From Alphaproteobacteria bacterium (GTDB lineage Bacteria; Pseudomonadota; Alphaproteobacteria; JAVJRE01): a stretch of 64,000 nt of DNA. The notes beneath the pieces are model-generated. The model was not told the origin of the DNA. It made no database searches and saw only the letters and a program-made list of their open reading frames with translations. The stretch covers positions 62,001 to 126,000 of the forward strand of contig JAVJRE010000002.1 in assembly GCA_040218575.1 (NCBI GenBank). Direction: 5' to 3'. The first letter of the stretch is position 1, and each line of letters starts with the position of its first letter. Both the position numbers and the translations under genes were made by a program. Of this stretch, positions 8,192 through 17,362 are shown in pieces.

Positions 8192-10002
8192 CAGCCGACC
8201 CCGGCGACGCCGGTCTGCCAGACCGGCGCAGCGGCGGCGCTCCACGTCCGCCGCCGGCTATTCCAGGCGAGACAGGCGACCCGCCCGAAGTTCAGTGTGC
8301 CGGGCATCTCACGCACCACCACCACGTCATGGCCCATGGTGGCGAGTCGCTGGCGCACAGCAGCAGGGATACGGGCATCCACGTAGGTTTCCATGCCCTG
8401 ACAATGGACCCGTGGATGATCCACCGCCGCCTGCAGTGCCATGCCATGGTCCACATGGTTGACCAGGGCGTGCAGAACCCCAGTCTCCACCCGGTAACCG
8501 CCAGAGCCGGCACCGGCGAAACGCGGCCGACCACGCCGGCTCATGACCAAGGCGGGTGCGGCAAACAGCGGTCGCTGACCGGGACGGATTGAATTGGGAT
8601 AGCCCGGTCGCGGATCGAAGTTCTTCATGGAGTTGTTGAGAAAGACGCCGACCTCCGGAACATAGGTGGCGAATCCGAAACCGAAGCCGATGGAATACAT
8701 GGTGGCCGCCATCATGCCGTCGCTATCGGCGGCCACCACCTGACTGGTGCCATCGAAACTCGCCGTGGTCCGCCGGCCAGCCGTGGCAGCGAGCTCCGCC
8801 CGCGTCACCCGTTGGCGGTCCGGCGCTGGCGTCACCCGCTCCGGCGACCATTCGGCAACGTCATAGGGCCAGGGATCGCCCGCCGGAATCGGCCGCGCCA
8901 TCGCCCGCGACAGGCGCAGATCGCGCCGCCGCCGCGCACCATAGTCAGGATTGCCGAGACCGGTGACCGGCGCCTCGACGAAATCGGGATCGCCGAAATG
9001 AACCACGCTGTCGGTATAGGCCACACCCAGAACCTCAGCCATGAGATGGCGGTAGCGTACGCTGTCCGGCCCGGCGGCGGCCAGGTCGTAACCGTCCAGC
9101 ATGCTCAGCGCCTGGACCGAAACCTGATCGAAGCCGGTGGTGTAATCATGACCACGATAGCGTCGTGGCCGCTCGCCGAAGATGCGTGTGCGGTAGGCGG
9201 CCAGATCATCGGCCGACAGGATGCCGCCGCGTTTGCGGATATAGCGATCAATCGCCATCGCCGTCGGGCCGCGATAAAAGCCGTCGCGCCCGTGCATGGC
9301 AATACGCTTGAGTGTGGTCGCCAGCGCCGGCGTGGCGATGCGGTCACCGTCCGGCGAGATGACCGGTATCGTCGGCGGCTTGCCGTTCGGCAGCAGCACC
9401 GCCGCCATGTCAGGATCACGCTCGATGTGGCGAATGTTCTCGGCAATCCGCAGCTTGTCGTACCAGGCAAAGGGCTGGCCCGCTTCGGCCAGTCCGATGG
9501 CCGGTCCGAGCACCACTTTGAGGGGCAGCTTGCCGAACATGGCGTGGGCGTCACAAAAGGCGGACACCGCCCCCGGCACCGCCGGCGAGAGGATTCCCTG
9601 TTCCGACTTCTGACCGACGGTCCAAGGATAGCCATAGAAGGTGGGCGGTCGAGACCGGTCAATCTCAAACAGGTCCTGGCGCGCCGCCGCCGGCACGGTC
9701 ATATAGCCATCGAAAGTCAGCGAACGGCCGCTGGCCGGGTCCCACACCGAAATCTGCGCCCAGCCGCCCGGCCCACATGAGGACGGCTCGGCGACCATCC
9801 CGGCGAAGGCGCCGGCGACCAGAGCGTCAACCGCACTGCCGCCAAGGGCCAGCATGGCGGCGCCGGCGCGGGCGGACTCCTCATGACCGCCGGCGACGAC
9901 GCCTTTGTCCGCCTCGACGGGCGTGCGAGAATACAGCGGCGTGCTTTCGACCACGGGCCGGGTTGCACCGGTCATGCCAGTCTCCGTCATGAATGCGCCC
10001 AA
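8191..10002 (-). CDS. Gamma-glutamyltransferase family Ntn-hydrolase (paralogue 2)
   Basis: Second Ntn-hydrolase of the GGT family, 603 aa from this ATG; MTETG twelve bases in is an alternative start. HEESARAGAAMLALGGSAVDA marks the large subunit; the predicted autocleavage threonine is Thr419 in FDGTSQVVAADSDG. GVFLNNSMKNFDPRPGYPNS matches the small-subunit region of paralogue 1, so the two genes arose by duplication but have diverged widely. There is no evident signal peptide. It is the first gene of the four-gene coupled run ending in the enoyl-CoA hydratase. Substrates could be gamma-glutamyl amides or other N-acyl compounds. Confidence 0.89.
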   Translation of the reverse strand: MGAFMTETGMTGATRPVVESTPLYSRTPVEADKGVVAGGHEESARAGAAMLALGGSAVDALVAGAFAGMVAEPSSCGPGGWAQISVWDPASGRSLTFDGYMTVPAAARQDLFEIDRSRPPTFYGYPWTVGQKSEQGILSPAVPGAVSAFCDAHAMFGKLPLKVVLGPAIGLAEAGQPFAWYDKLRIAENIRHIERDPDMAAVLLPNGKPPTIPVISPDGDRIATPALATTLKRIAMHGRDGFYRGPTAMAIDRYIRKRGGILSADDLAAYRTRIFGERPRRYRGHDYTTGFDQVSVQALSMLDGYDLAAAGPDSVRYRHLMAEVLGVAYTDSVVHFGDPDFVEAPVTGLGNPDYGARRRRDLRLSRAMARPIPAGDPWPYDVAEWSPERVTPAPDRQRVTRAELAATAGRRTTASFDGTSQVVAADSDGMMAATMYSIGFGFGFATYVPEVGVFLNNSMKNFDPRPGYPNSIRPGQRPLFAAPALVMSRRGRPRFAGAGSGGYRVETGVLHALVNHVDHGMALQAAVDHPRVHCQGMETYVDARIPAAVRQRLATMGHDVVVVREMPGTLNFGRVACLAWNSRRRTWSAAAAPVWQTGVAGVG

Positions 10003-10063
10003 TAGCAGCGCAAGGGGATGCTGCGCCCGATGAGCCGGCCGGCCAAGAGGGGACGGGCGTGGC

Positions 10064-10897
10064 CTAGCCCTTTATCGCCCGCAGGCAGCCCCAGCCAAGC
10101 CAGCCCTGGCGCGCGCCATCAATCCAGCGCTGATTGCGATCAACCGACCGGGCCAGCCGGTCGACGCCCATGAGCGCCTCCATCTCCGGCCGGTTGTCGA
10201 GCATGGCGCGGCGCGCCTTGTCATAGCTGAGGATCATGTGGGGCGTGAGGTCGAGCCAGTGTTCAACCCTGAGCCCCAGCCCTTCCACCTCATTGCGCCA
10301 GCGATCAAGCGACCACATGTCGGTACACCCGGATTCGTGCAGCAGCTCGGCCCGCCGGTCATCGGGCGTGGCGTCAGCCATGACAATGTCGCTGAGGACG
10401 AAGTGGCCGCCCGGCCGCAGCACCCGCGCCGCCTCGGCAAAGGCCAGCCGGCGGTCACCGGCAACCAGCAGCGCTTCCTGTGACCACCACAGATCAAAAG
10501 ACCCATCTTCGAATGGCAGATCATGGAAGTCGGCCGGCTGCACCTCTATCAGGCCAGCCAGACCAGCGGCCGCCGCCCGTTCGCGGGTGGTGCGAAGATT
10601 GTCATCGGACAGGTCAGTCGCGACCACGTGGCAGCCATAGCGTTCCGCCAGGTGGAGCGCCGCGCCACCGAAACCGCAGCCCACTTCCAACACCCGGTGA
10701 TCGGCAGTCAGCAGCAGACCGTCGGCCAGCCGCTCATTGGAACGCTCCATGGCCGCATCCAACGGCTCGTCCGCATGGTCGAACAGGCCCATATGCATGT
10801 TGGCGCCCCAGATGCGGCGATACATGGCATGGCCAGAGCCGGAATAGGCCTGCTTAATCCGGGCGCTGATATCGCGCCAGTCGCTACTGCCGGCCAT
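10064..10897 (-). CDS. SAM-dependent methyltransferase, sarcosine/dimethylglycine N-methyltransferase-like
   Basis: Class I methyltransferase of 277 aa; start MAGSSDWRDIS is supported by GGGAGGGG four bases upstream. Motif I is VLEVGCGFGGAALHLAER and the acidic loop ATDLSDDNL; LRPGGHFVLSDIVM follows. The N-terminal part (YRRIWGANMHMGLFDHADEP) resembles the sarcosine/dimethylglycine methyltransferases that make glycine betaine, and length matches (about 280). With ectoine genes 8 kb away and an MttB-family gene two genes upstream, a role in methylated glycine metabolism is plausible but unproven; other small-molecule methyltransferases share this architecture. Confidence 0.75.
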   Translation of the reverse strand: MAGSSDWRDISARIKQAYSGSGHAMYRRIWGANMHMGLFDHADEPLDAAMERSNERLADGLLLTADHRVLEVGCGFGGAALHLAERYGCHVVATDLSDDNLRTTRERAAAAGLAGLIEVQPADFHDLPFEDGSFDLWWSQEALLVAGDRRLAFAEAARVLRPGGHFVLSDIVMADATPDDRRAELLHESGCTDMWSLDRWRNEVEGLGLRVEHWLDLTPHMILSYDKARRAMLDNRPEMEALMGVDRLARSVDRNQRWIDGARQGWLGWGCLRAIKG

Positions 10898-10959
10898 GAT
10901 CCCCTCCCTGGCTCCCCGGCAAATTGGATCATGCCGCACGGCCGAAGCGCAAGGACAAG

Positions 10960-11769
10960 TCAGGTCCAGCGGTGCAGCACCTTGCCGTTGGTGACAGTAA
11001 AGCCGTTCTCCAGATAGCAACCGCCCAGCACCTCGCGCACCTCCAGATCCGTATGCTCCTCCAGCGCACTGGGCAGCAGCCTGACCTCGGCCGAACCGGC
11101 CAGAGTGCGGCCCCATTTGAGATTGCTCGCCTCCAGTTGCAGCAATTCGCAGACCGATGGCGGTTGTCCCGCCTCCATGCTGGGGAAATAGCGCAGATTA
11201 ATCTGCGGCCAGGTGAGCATGGCCGGCAATTCCTGCGGGGCGATCTCCCGCTCCAGATTGACGCGCCCTTCGATCAGCCGTTCGCCGTGGCTGGTGACAT
11301 AACCGGCCATGGTGGTGCCAGGCGCGAGCTTCGGGAAACCGGGATTGAGCGGCTGGAAGGTGGTGCGATGGGTATCACCGATCTTCTTGTTGAAGCCCAT
11401 GATGACGCCACGCAACAGGCTGAAGTCACGATTGACCCAGGTCTGCACACAGAAGCGGGCGTTCTGGCCCTGAAAGTTGCAGCCGATCCACAGCACCGTC
11501 TCGTCGTACCAGGTGCGCTCCGGGTTCTTCACCGGCATATCCGGATCATCCCACAGGCAGTACCAGCGGCCGAAATCAACAACCACCGTGGCGGCCGGCT
11601 CCGCCGCCTGCAGTGGCTCCGGCAGATAGGCGGCAACGGCAGCCGGATCGCTGCGCCAGGCGATGCACATGCGTTCGGTGGCGAAATGCCACGGCAGGCC
11701 GCCCACCAGCGGCGAGACGCCGCGCGGCGTGGGATAGGAGAAGCCCTTGAGGTCAGTGATTTTGGTCAT
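10960..11769 (-). CDS. Acetoacetate decarboxylase family protein
   Basis: 269-residue protein of the acetoacetate decarboxylase-like superfamily. MGFNKKIGDTH contains the adjacent lysines that in acetoacetate decarboxylase form the Schiff base and lower its pKa, so lysine-based chemistry appears intact. The family also includes aldolase-dehydratases and enzymes of unknown substrate, and the surroundings (MttB-family protein 37 bp upstream, methyltransferase 62 bp downstream, same strand) do not point to acetone formation. Function is therefore given at family level only. Confidence 0.8.
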   Translation of the reverse strand: MTKITDLKGFSYPTPRGVSPLVGGLPWHFATERMCIAWRSDPAAVAAYLPEPLQAAEPAATVVVDFGRWYCLWDDPDMPVKNPERTWYDETVLWIGCNFQGQNARFCVQTWVNRDFSLLRGVIMGFNKKIGDTHRTTFQPLNPGFPKLAPGTTMAGYVTSHGERLIEGRVNLEREIAPQELPAMLTWPQINLRYFPSMEAGQPPSVCELLQLEASNLKWGRTLAGSAEVRLLPSALEEHTDLEVREVLGGCYLENGFTVTNGKVLHRWT

Positions 11770-11806
11770 GACGGTCTACTCTCTCGCTGCGGGTTTGGTC
11801 CACGGC

Positions 11807-13360
11807 CTAGAGATCACGTTCGGCGTCGGGATGGGCCCCGGCGTCAATACGCTCCTTGGCCTTGATGACAAAGGCGTCCAGTTCTTCCTTGCGGGCCGGA
11901 TCAAGCGGCGGCGCCTCAAACTCCTTCAGCATCTGTTTCCAGATGGCGTTGGCCCGGTGGCGGGTATCAACGCTGCCGCCCTCCACCCAGCTCTCATAGT
12001 TGCGCCAGTCCGACAGCATCGGCGAATAGAACGCGGTCTCGTAGCGGTCGATGGTGTGCTGTGTACCGAAGAAATGCCCGCCCGGCCCGACTTCGGCGAT
12101 GGCCTTCTCGGCCAGCGTCTCATCGTTAACCTGGATTGGCTGCATATAACCCATGATGGTTTGCAGCATCTCGGCATCGATGATCATTTTCTCGTAGGAA
12201 CAGGTGAGCCCGCCATCGGTCCAGCCGGCCGCATGCCAGATCATGTTGGCGCCGCCCATTACCGCACCCCACAGCGAAAACAGGGTCTCATAGACCGACT
12301 GCTCGTCCGGCAGGACGGAACAGGTGGTGCCGGACGAACGGAAGGGAAAGCCGTAGCGCCGGGCGAGCTGGCCTGAGGCATGAGCCGCCAGCATATATTC
12401 CGGCGTGCCGAAGGCCGGGGCGCCGGAACGCATGTCCACATTGGTGGTAAAGGCGCCATAGACCGCCGGCGTACCGGGCCGGACGATCTGGGTCAGCGCA
12501 ATGCCGGCCAGGGCCTCGGCATTCTGCTGGGCCAGAGAGCCGGCGAGCGTCACCGGGCTCATGGCCCCGGCCAGGGTGAACGGCGTGACGAAGATGGGCT
12601 GCGCCGCCTCGGCAAAGGCCATCAGGCCGGTCGCCATGGGCACGTCGAGACGCAGCGGTGAGTTGGTGTTGATGCCGCTGTAGATGACGGGCGCCGCGGC
12701 AATCGACTGCCGCGTCTCGCCAAAGGCGATACAGGCCATGTCGATGGCGTCATTAGCGCGGATCGAGCCCATGGCGCTGCCGAAATAGGCCTTGTCCGAC
12801 AGAGTCATGACCGCGTTGAGAACGTCCAGGTAGCGGCTTTCCGCCGGCAGATCCACCGGCTCGAACGGTGCGCCGGCCAGATGGATGGCGTTGATGTGCT
12901 GACAGAGCTTTATGCCATCCAGCAACGCCTCGAAGGTGCCCGGCCGGCGCGGCGTATCCAGGGTGGAATAGAATGCCGGGCCGCCGACCGCGCCAAAGAA
13001 GAAGTTGTTGCCACCACCATGCAGATCTTTGCGGCCGGTGCGGCTGCGCAGAACGAAGTCGGACGGCACCGTGGAGACGAGCTGCTCCACAAGCGCCGGG
13101 TCGAAGCGTACGCGCATGGTGGAGTCGTCAACGGTGGCGCCGGCCTGGCGGAAACGGTCCCGCGCGCCGCCATGCATCACCTCCATTCCCGTATCGCGCA
13201 GAATACGCAAGGAGGAGCGATGGATGGCCTCCACCTGATCATCCGACAGGACGCGAATCGGCGGATAGGGATTGGCCGGCTGCTTCCAGGGCACCTGGCG
13301 GACGGGCGCCGGGCCAGAGGTGGACTGACGGCGATGGCGTAGTGACGTGGAACGGGCCAT
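11807..13360 (-). CDS. Trimethylamine methyltransferase MttB-family protein (non-pyrrolysine)
   Basis: 517-residue TIM-barrel protein of the MttB superfamily, start MARSTSLRHRRQS with GGAG upstream. Archaeal MttB uses pyrrolysine (in-frame UAG); here the frame is uninterrupted, so this belongs to the non-Pyl branch whose characterised members (MtgB type) demethylate glycine betaine or related quaternary amines onto a corrinoid protein. Family stretches seen include LSDDQVEAIHRSSLRILRDTG, SAMGSIRANDAIDMA and GLTCSYEKMIIDAEMLQ. No corrinoid protein or corrinoid-to-folate methyltransferase is in the window, so the partner must be elsewhere or the role differs. Confidence 0.87.
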   Translation of the reverse strand: MARSTSLRHRRQSTSGPAPVRQVPWKQPANPYPPIRVLSDDQVEAIHRSSLRILRDTGMEVMHGGARDRFRQAGATVDDSTMRVRFDPALVEQLVSTVPSDFVLRSRTGRKDLHGGGNNFFFGAVGGPAFYSTLDTPRRPGTFEALLDGIKLCQHINAIHLAGAPFEPVDLPAESRYLDVLNAVMTLSDKAYFGSAMGSIRANDAIDMACIAFGETRQSIAAAPVIYSGINTNSPLRLDVPMATGLMAFAEAAQPIFVTPFTLAGAMSPVTLAGSLAQQNAEALAGIALTQIVRPGTPAVYGAFTTNVDMRSGAPAFGTPEYMLAAHASGQLARRYGFPFRSSGTTCSVLPDEQSVYETLFSLWGAVMGGANMIWHAAGWTDGGLTCSYEKMIIDAEMLQTIMGYMQPIQVNDETLAEKAIAEVGPGGHFFGTQHTIDRYETAFYSPMLSDWRNYESWVEGGSVDTRHRANAIWKQMLKEFEAPPLDPARKEELDAFVIKAKERIDAGAHPDAERDL

Positions 13361-13465
13361 TGAATCTCCGGACAAGGACAGTGGCAGGCGGCGCACACAT
13401 GCCCGCTTCGCCCGGCTATCGCAAGAGTGAATGGCGGGCCTGGCCGGAGCGTATAGCGACGCAGC

Positions 13466-14371
13466 TCAGGGACCGGGGCGGTCCGGCAGGGGAATGGACT
13501 CCGTTTCGCCGGGAACCGGCGGGAACCGGCCTTCACGCCAGTCGGTCTTCGCCTGCTCTATGCGCTCCCGGCGGGATGACACCAGGTTCCACCACACATG
13601 GCGCGGACCATCCAGAGGTGCCCCGCCGAGCACCACAAGGCGGCTGTCGGCGGTGGCGCGAACCGCCACCGGCTGACCGGGCGCCAGGATTGCCATGCTG
13701 CCGGCGGCCACCGCCTGGCCGGCCACCGCGGCGGCGCCGGCGGCCACATGAACGGCGCGTTCGGCATAGTCCGGCGGCACGGTCACAGAGGCACCCGCCG
13801 ACACTTCCGCTTCAAACAGGAGCGTCGGGCTGAACACCGGCACGGGACCGGTATGGCCGAAGGCGCCGCCGGCGATCAGCCGGATGCGGTAGCCGGGCCC
13901 CTCCACATGGGGCAATTCGCCTGCCGCATGGTGCAGGAAGGCCGGCTGGGTTTCCTCGTCGGCCCGCGGCAGGGCAATCCATACCTGAACGCCGAAGAGA
14001 GGCGCGGCGGCCTGGCGCACGGCGTCCGGCGTCCGCTGGGAATGGACGATGCCACGGCCGGCCACCATCCAGTTGACCGCGCCAGGGCGGATCACCTGTT
14101 CGCTACCAAGGCTGTCCCGGTGCAGAATTTCTCCGTCAAACAGATAGGTCAGCGTCGCCAGGCCGATGTGCGGATGCGGTCGCACATCAACACCCGCGCC
14201 GGCGGGAAAGGTGCTGGGACCGATCTGATCGAAGAACACATAGGGGCCGACGGTGCGGCAGTCAGCGGAGGGAAAGACACGACGCACCTCAAAGCCGCCG
14301 AGGTCGCGGGACCGGGCACGGACAATGTGGCGAACGACGCCCGGCACGGGGTGCGATGACGGATCGGCCAT
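13466..14371 (-). CDS. Pirin family protein (bicupin)
   Basis: 301-residue bicupin. The N-terminal cupin carries the Pirin metal-site region RPHPHIGLATLTYLFDGEILHRDSLG followed by INWM-type sequence VNWMVAGRGIVHSQR (both shown here in part). Two metal-ligand histidines are visible in HPHIG. Bacterial pirins are quercetinase-like dioxygenases or redox-sensing regulators; which applies cannot be decided. Start MADPSSHPVPGV is preferred over the longer open frame because it begins just before the conserved domain and has AAGGA upstream. Confidence 0.88.
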   Translation of the reverse strand: MADPSSHPVPGVVRHIVRARSRDLGGFEVRRVFPSADCRTVGPYVFFDQIGPSTFPAGAGVDVRPHPHIGLATLTYLFDGEILHRDSLGSEQVIRPGAVNWMVAGRGIVHSQRTPDAVRQAAAPLFGVQVWIALPRADEETQPAFLHHAAGELPHVEGPGYRIRLIAGGAFGHTGPVPVFSPTLLFEAEVSAGASVTVPPDYAERAVHVAAGAAAVAGQAVAAGSMAILAPGQPVAVRATADSRLVVLGGAPLDGPRHVWWNLVSSRRERIEQAKTDWREGRFPPVPGETESIPLPDRPGP

Positions 14372-14450
14372 GGCAGGAATCCTTGTGAGGTGGAGCACCT
14401 CGGACTTAGGCCCCGGACCCGCCCCGGACAAGTGACGCGCCACCGGCGCC

Positions 14451-15395
14451 CTAAATGGCGAAGAGCGCGTCCGCCAACTCGTCTAGCGTTGCCATGTGAG
14501 CCAACGGCAGCCGGGCGGCGACCGGCTCGAAGACATCGATGGTCAGATGCTGCACCATACCCACCGCCTGGCGGCACAGAGCCTGGCCCAGAGCGAGACG
14601 CGCAAAGTCATTCCCCGTTGGCCAGTCGCTGGCCAGCAGGAATGCCCGCAGCAGTTCCTTGTCACAGCCAAACAGATCGCGGTGAATCTGAATGAGTTCA
14701 TAGTGCCGGTCGGCGACCATGGCATCGCCCCAGTCGATGACACCGCTGAGGCAACCGTCGGCGACAAACACATGATTGGCCACCAGATCGCCATGGACAA
14801 AGACCGGGTCCGGTGGCCCCAGTCGCGCCACACAGTCGGCGGCCTGTGCCGCCAGATGGGGCGGCAGAGAACTTCCGGCCGCCGCCTGCGCCACATTGAC
14901 TGCGGGCCAGTCGCCATGGCTGGCGAGGCCGGTCGGTGCAATGGAATGGAGCCGCTTCACCTGCCGGCCGAGATCGCGCGCCAGAGATAGCCGTTGCGCC
15001 GGCGACAGGCCGGCGCGCCACGATGCCATGCCGGGGACCCGGCCGGTGATCAGATAGGGCCACGGCGCGGCGGCCCCGTCAGACAGCACCCCCTCAGCCA
15101 GGCGTCGCGGCGCGCCTATGGCGGGGTCAGTCGCGACACAGGCCAGCGCGGCCTGTTCGGCCCCATGGGCCAGACGCCATGCCGGCAGATAGCCGAACAG
15201 CTTGACCACCACATCGCCGTGCAGAAAGGTCGGCCAGGTGGCATTGAATCCAGCGGTCATTTCATGTGACGGATCAAACAAGCCATGACGACGCAGAATG
15301 GCCGCGACACAGTCCTGCCAGACCTCGACACTGTTGCGACGGGCGGCATAGTCCATCAGCGATGTGAAGGCGGGCGGATCAGCCGGCTGGGGCAT
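14451..15395 (-). CDS. Aminoglycoside phosphotransferase-fold kinase (APH family)
   Basis: 314-residue kinase-like protein starting MPQPADPPAF. The catalytic loop is FVHGDLVANHVFV and the metal-binding motif GVIDWGDAMVADRHYEL, both intact, so phosphotransfer activity is expected. Substrate is unknown; most chromosomal APH-fold proteins phosphorylate small metabolites rather than antibiotics. Its start overlaps the end of the glutathione transferase gene by 17 bp on the same strand, so the two are probably cotranscribed. Confidence 0.82.
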   Translation of the reverse strand: MPQPADPPAFTSLMDYAARRNSVEVWQDCVAAILRRHGLFDPSHEMTAGFNATWPTFLHGDVVVKLFGYLPAWRLAHGAEQAALACVATDPAIGAPRRLAEGVLSDGAAAPWPYLITGRVPGMASWRAGLSPAQRLSLARDLGRQVKRLHSIAPTGLASHGDWPAVNVAQAAAGSSLPPHLAAQAADCVARLGPPDPVFVHGDLVANHVFVADGCLSGVIDWGDAMVADRHYELIQIHRDLFGCDKELLRAFLLASDWPTGNDFARLALGQALCRQAVGMVQHLTIDVFEPVAARLPLAHMATLDELADALFAI

Positions 15396-16017
15396 TGTCC
15401 CTGAACGGCTGCATCTGCGCCTGCAGGGCGCGGCCGAAGGCAGGCCGCGCCTCGCAGCGCTGATGATAGGCGTCGAGGTTTGGGAGCTGCTTGAGCAGGC
15501 CCGAAGCGGCCGCGTCACGCAGAACCGTGGACATCACCAGATCGCCGGCGGAGAAGCGGTCCTCAAGATAGTCCCTGTCACCCAACCATGTGGAAACGGC
15601 GTCCAGACGGTCCTTCAGCCGTGACTTCATCTGCGCCCGGCGCTCCTCATTGTCGCCTTCCGGCAGGAAATTGTAGTTCTGCACGTGGGGCTCCAGCGAG
15701 GTGGTGGCGGCGAAAACCCAACTGGCGACCCTGGCCCGGCCCGTCGCGTTCTTTGGCGCCAGGGCCTCAGAGGCCGCCGCGATGTGCAGCACGATGGCGC
15801 CGGACTCAAACATTTCCACATCGTCGTCGCGATAGGCCGGGACCTGGCCGAAGGGCTGCCACGCGCGATAGGCCGCGGACTTCTGGATAGCCGGATCGAT
15901 CAGCGTCACGTCATAGGGCACACCGGCCTCTTCCAGGGCCCAGCGCACGCGGAGGTCCTTCACATGGCCCTGGGCGAATTCAGGTACCCAGCGGAACGCG
16001 GACAGCATGACCGGCAT
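15379..16017 (-). CDS. Glutathione S-transferase family protein
   Basis: 212-residue GST. The N-terminal thioredoxin-like domain (about residues 1-85) includes VRWALEEAGVPYDVTLID, the cis-proline region PFGQVPAYRDDDVEMFESGAI with the conserved E-S pair that binds the gamma-glutamyl part of glutathione, and an all-helical C-terminal domain with DYLEDRFSAGDLVMSTVLRD (the N-capping/hydrophobic staple region). Likely detoxification or a glutathione-dependent isomerisation. It lies 17 bp from the cyclase gene and overlaps the kinase gene. Confidence 0.9.
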   Translation of the reverse strand: MPVMLSAFRWVPEFAQGHVKDLRVRWALEEAGVPYDVTLIDPAIQKSAAYRAWQPFGQVPAYRDDDVEMFESGAIVLHIAAASEALAPKNATGRARVASWVFAATTSLEPHVQNYNFLPEGDNEERRAQMKSRLKDRLDAVSTWLGDRDYLEDRFSAGDLVMSTVLRDAAASGLLKQLPNLDAYHQRCEARPAFGRALQAQMQPFRDNAPAG

Positions 16018-16034
16018 TGGCTATTCCTCAGCAA

Positions 16035-17252
16035 TCAGGTTTCAAGGGAGGGAGCATAGACCGCCACATCCTCGCCAAAACCCCTGACCGGCACGGCGCC
16101 AAGGGCGCGTGTCGGGCGTGGGCAGGCGGCGGCGAAGTCGGCCGACAGGACAATATCCTGCGCCAGATCCCGGGCAACGGATTCGAGCCGCGCCGCAAGA
16201 TTGACCACCGGGCCGATAACCGTGAAGTCTAGCCGGCTGCCGGCGCCGATATTGCCGAACAGCACGTCGCCATAGTGCAGGGCCAGGCCATAGCGCAGAT
16301 CGAAATCCAGTTCGGCCCTGACCGCCGGGCGCGCCGCATCCAGTGCGGCCCGAATCGCCAGCGCCGCGTCATGGGCGCCGGCCAGGGCTTCTGCCTCCGC
16401 GCTTGCCCCGGTCAGAGGTCCGGCCTGGGGCCCGGTCATGGGAAAGATGGCGATCAGCCCGTCGCCCATGAACTTGAGCACCTCGCCGCCATGAGCCTCT
16501 ATGGCCGGCACCAGGCAATCGAAGAAGCGGTTGAGAAGAGCCAGGACCCGCGCGCCGTCATGGACGTTGGCATAGGCGGAGAAGCCGCGCAGGTCGGCGG
16601 CGATCACCGCGGCGCGGATGGTCTCGCTGTGGCCCAGATGAATGCCGCCACCGAGAATGCGCTCTGCGGCATTGCGCCCGACATAGGTAGTGAGGAAATT
16701 GGCGGCGGTGCGACGATAGGCATAGGCCTCGGCGACGCGGGCCAGTGGCGCGCACAGGCCCTCGAGCCCGGCAATGTCCGCGTGACTGAAGCCACCGGGT
16801 GCGCGGGTCGTGGCGCTGAAGGCGTGGACCTGACCGCCGGAGAAAAGCAGAGGCTGGATGTAGTAGTCGGTGACGCCATCGCGGGCCATCTCTTCCAGGA
16901 TGAGGAAATCGCGCGGACAGTCGCCGTCGCACAGACGGCGGCGAATGGGTGAACGGGTTTCCAGAACGCGCGGGATGGGGTTGCGACGGTACTCCTCCGA
17001 CTGGACGATACCGGACGGCGCCTCCAGCACCTCCACCGGCTGACCAGGCCGCCACAGAAAGGCCCGCCCGAACAAGGTCGGATGCAGAGTGGTGACGAAC
17101 ACCGCCATGCGGTGCAACGGGAAGCCACCGCCATGCAAGCCATCGGCCAGCCGCTGCAGAACATCCTGGGGATGGTCCACACCCGGCGCGCCCTGCATCA
17201 GCCAGGCCACACTGTCCTGAACGGCCCGCGCGGACGCAGTCATGACGGGCAT
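16035..17252 (-). CDS. Class III adenylate/guanylate cyclase domain protein
   Basis: 405 aa. The C-terminal half is a class III nucleotidyl cyclase domain: AAVIAADLRGFSAYA holds the first metal aspartate, GGEVLKFMGDGLIAIFP the second, and GNIGAGSRLDFTVIGPVVNLAARLE the transition-state region. The N-terminal 180 residues have no transmembrane segment and resemble the sensor part of soluble rhizobial/alphaproteobacterial cyclases (LFGRAFLWRPGQPVEVLE, with a CDGDCPRD cysteine pair). Probably makes cAMP in response to an unidentified cytoplasmic signal. Confidence 0.87.
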   Translation of the reverse strand: MPVMTASARAVQDSVAWLMQGAPGVDHPQDVLQRLADGLHGGGFPLHRMAVFVTTLHPTLFGRAFLWRPGQPVEVLEAPSGIVQSEEYRRNPIPRVLETRSPIRRRLCDGDCPRDFLILEEMARDGVTDYYIQPLLFSGGQVHAFSATTRAPGGFSHADIAGLEGLCAPLARVAEAYAYRRTAANFLTTYVGRNAAERILGGGIHLGHSETIRAAVIAADLRGFSAYANVHDGARVLALLNRFFDCLVPAIEAHGGEVLKFMGDGLIAIFPMTGPQAGPLTGASAEAEALAGAHDAALAIRAALDAARPAVRAELDFDLRYGLALHYGDVLFGNIGAGSRLDFTVIGPVVNLAARLESVARDLAQDIVLSADFAAACPRPTRALGAVPVRGFGEDVAVYAPSLET

Positions 17253-17362
17253 CGGTCAGCGGGAAGAAAGTCAGGCGGCATGGGACAAGACTAGCGCCAG
17301 GCCGAGGACAAAGACAGGATGGGCCCGGACCGCCGAGACCGCCGCAGGGAGCCGCAGGCACA

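Noticed and set aside
11807-13360. Pyrrolysine-containing trimethylamine methyltransferase
   Set aside because: The frame has no internal UAG and no pyl genes are nearby, so it belongs to the non-Pyl branch.
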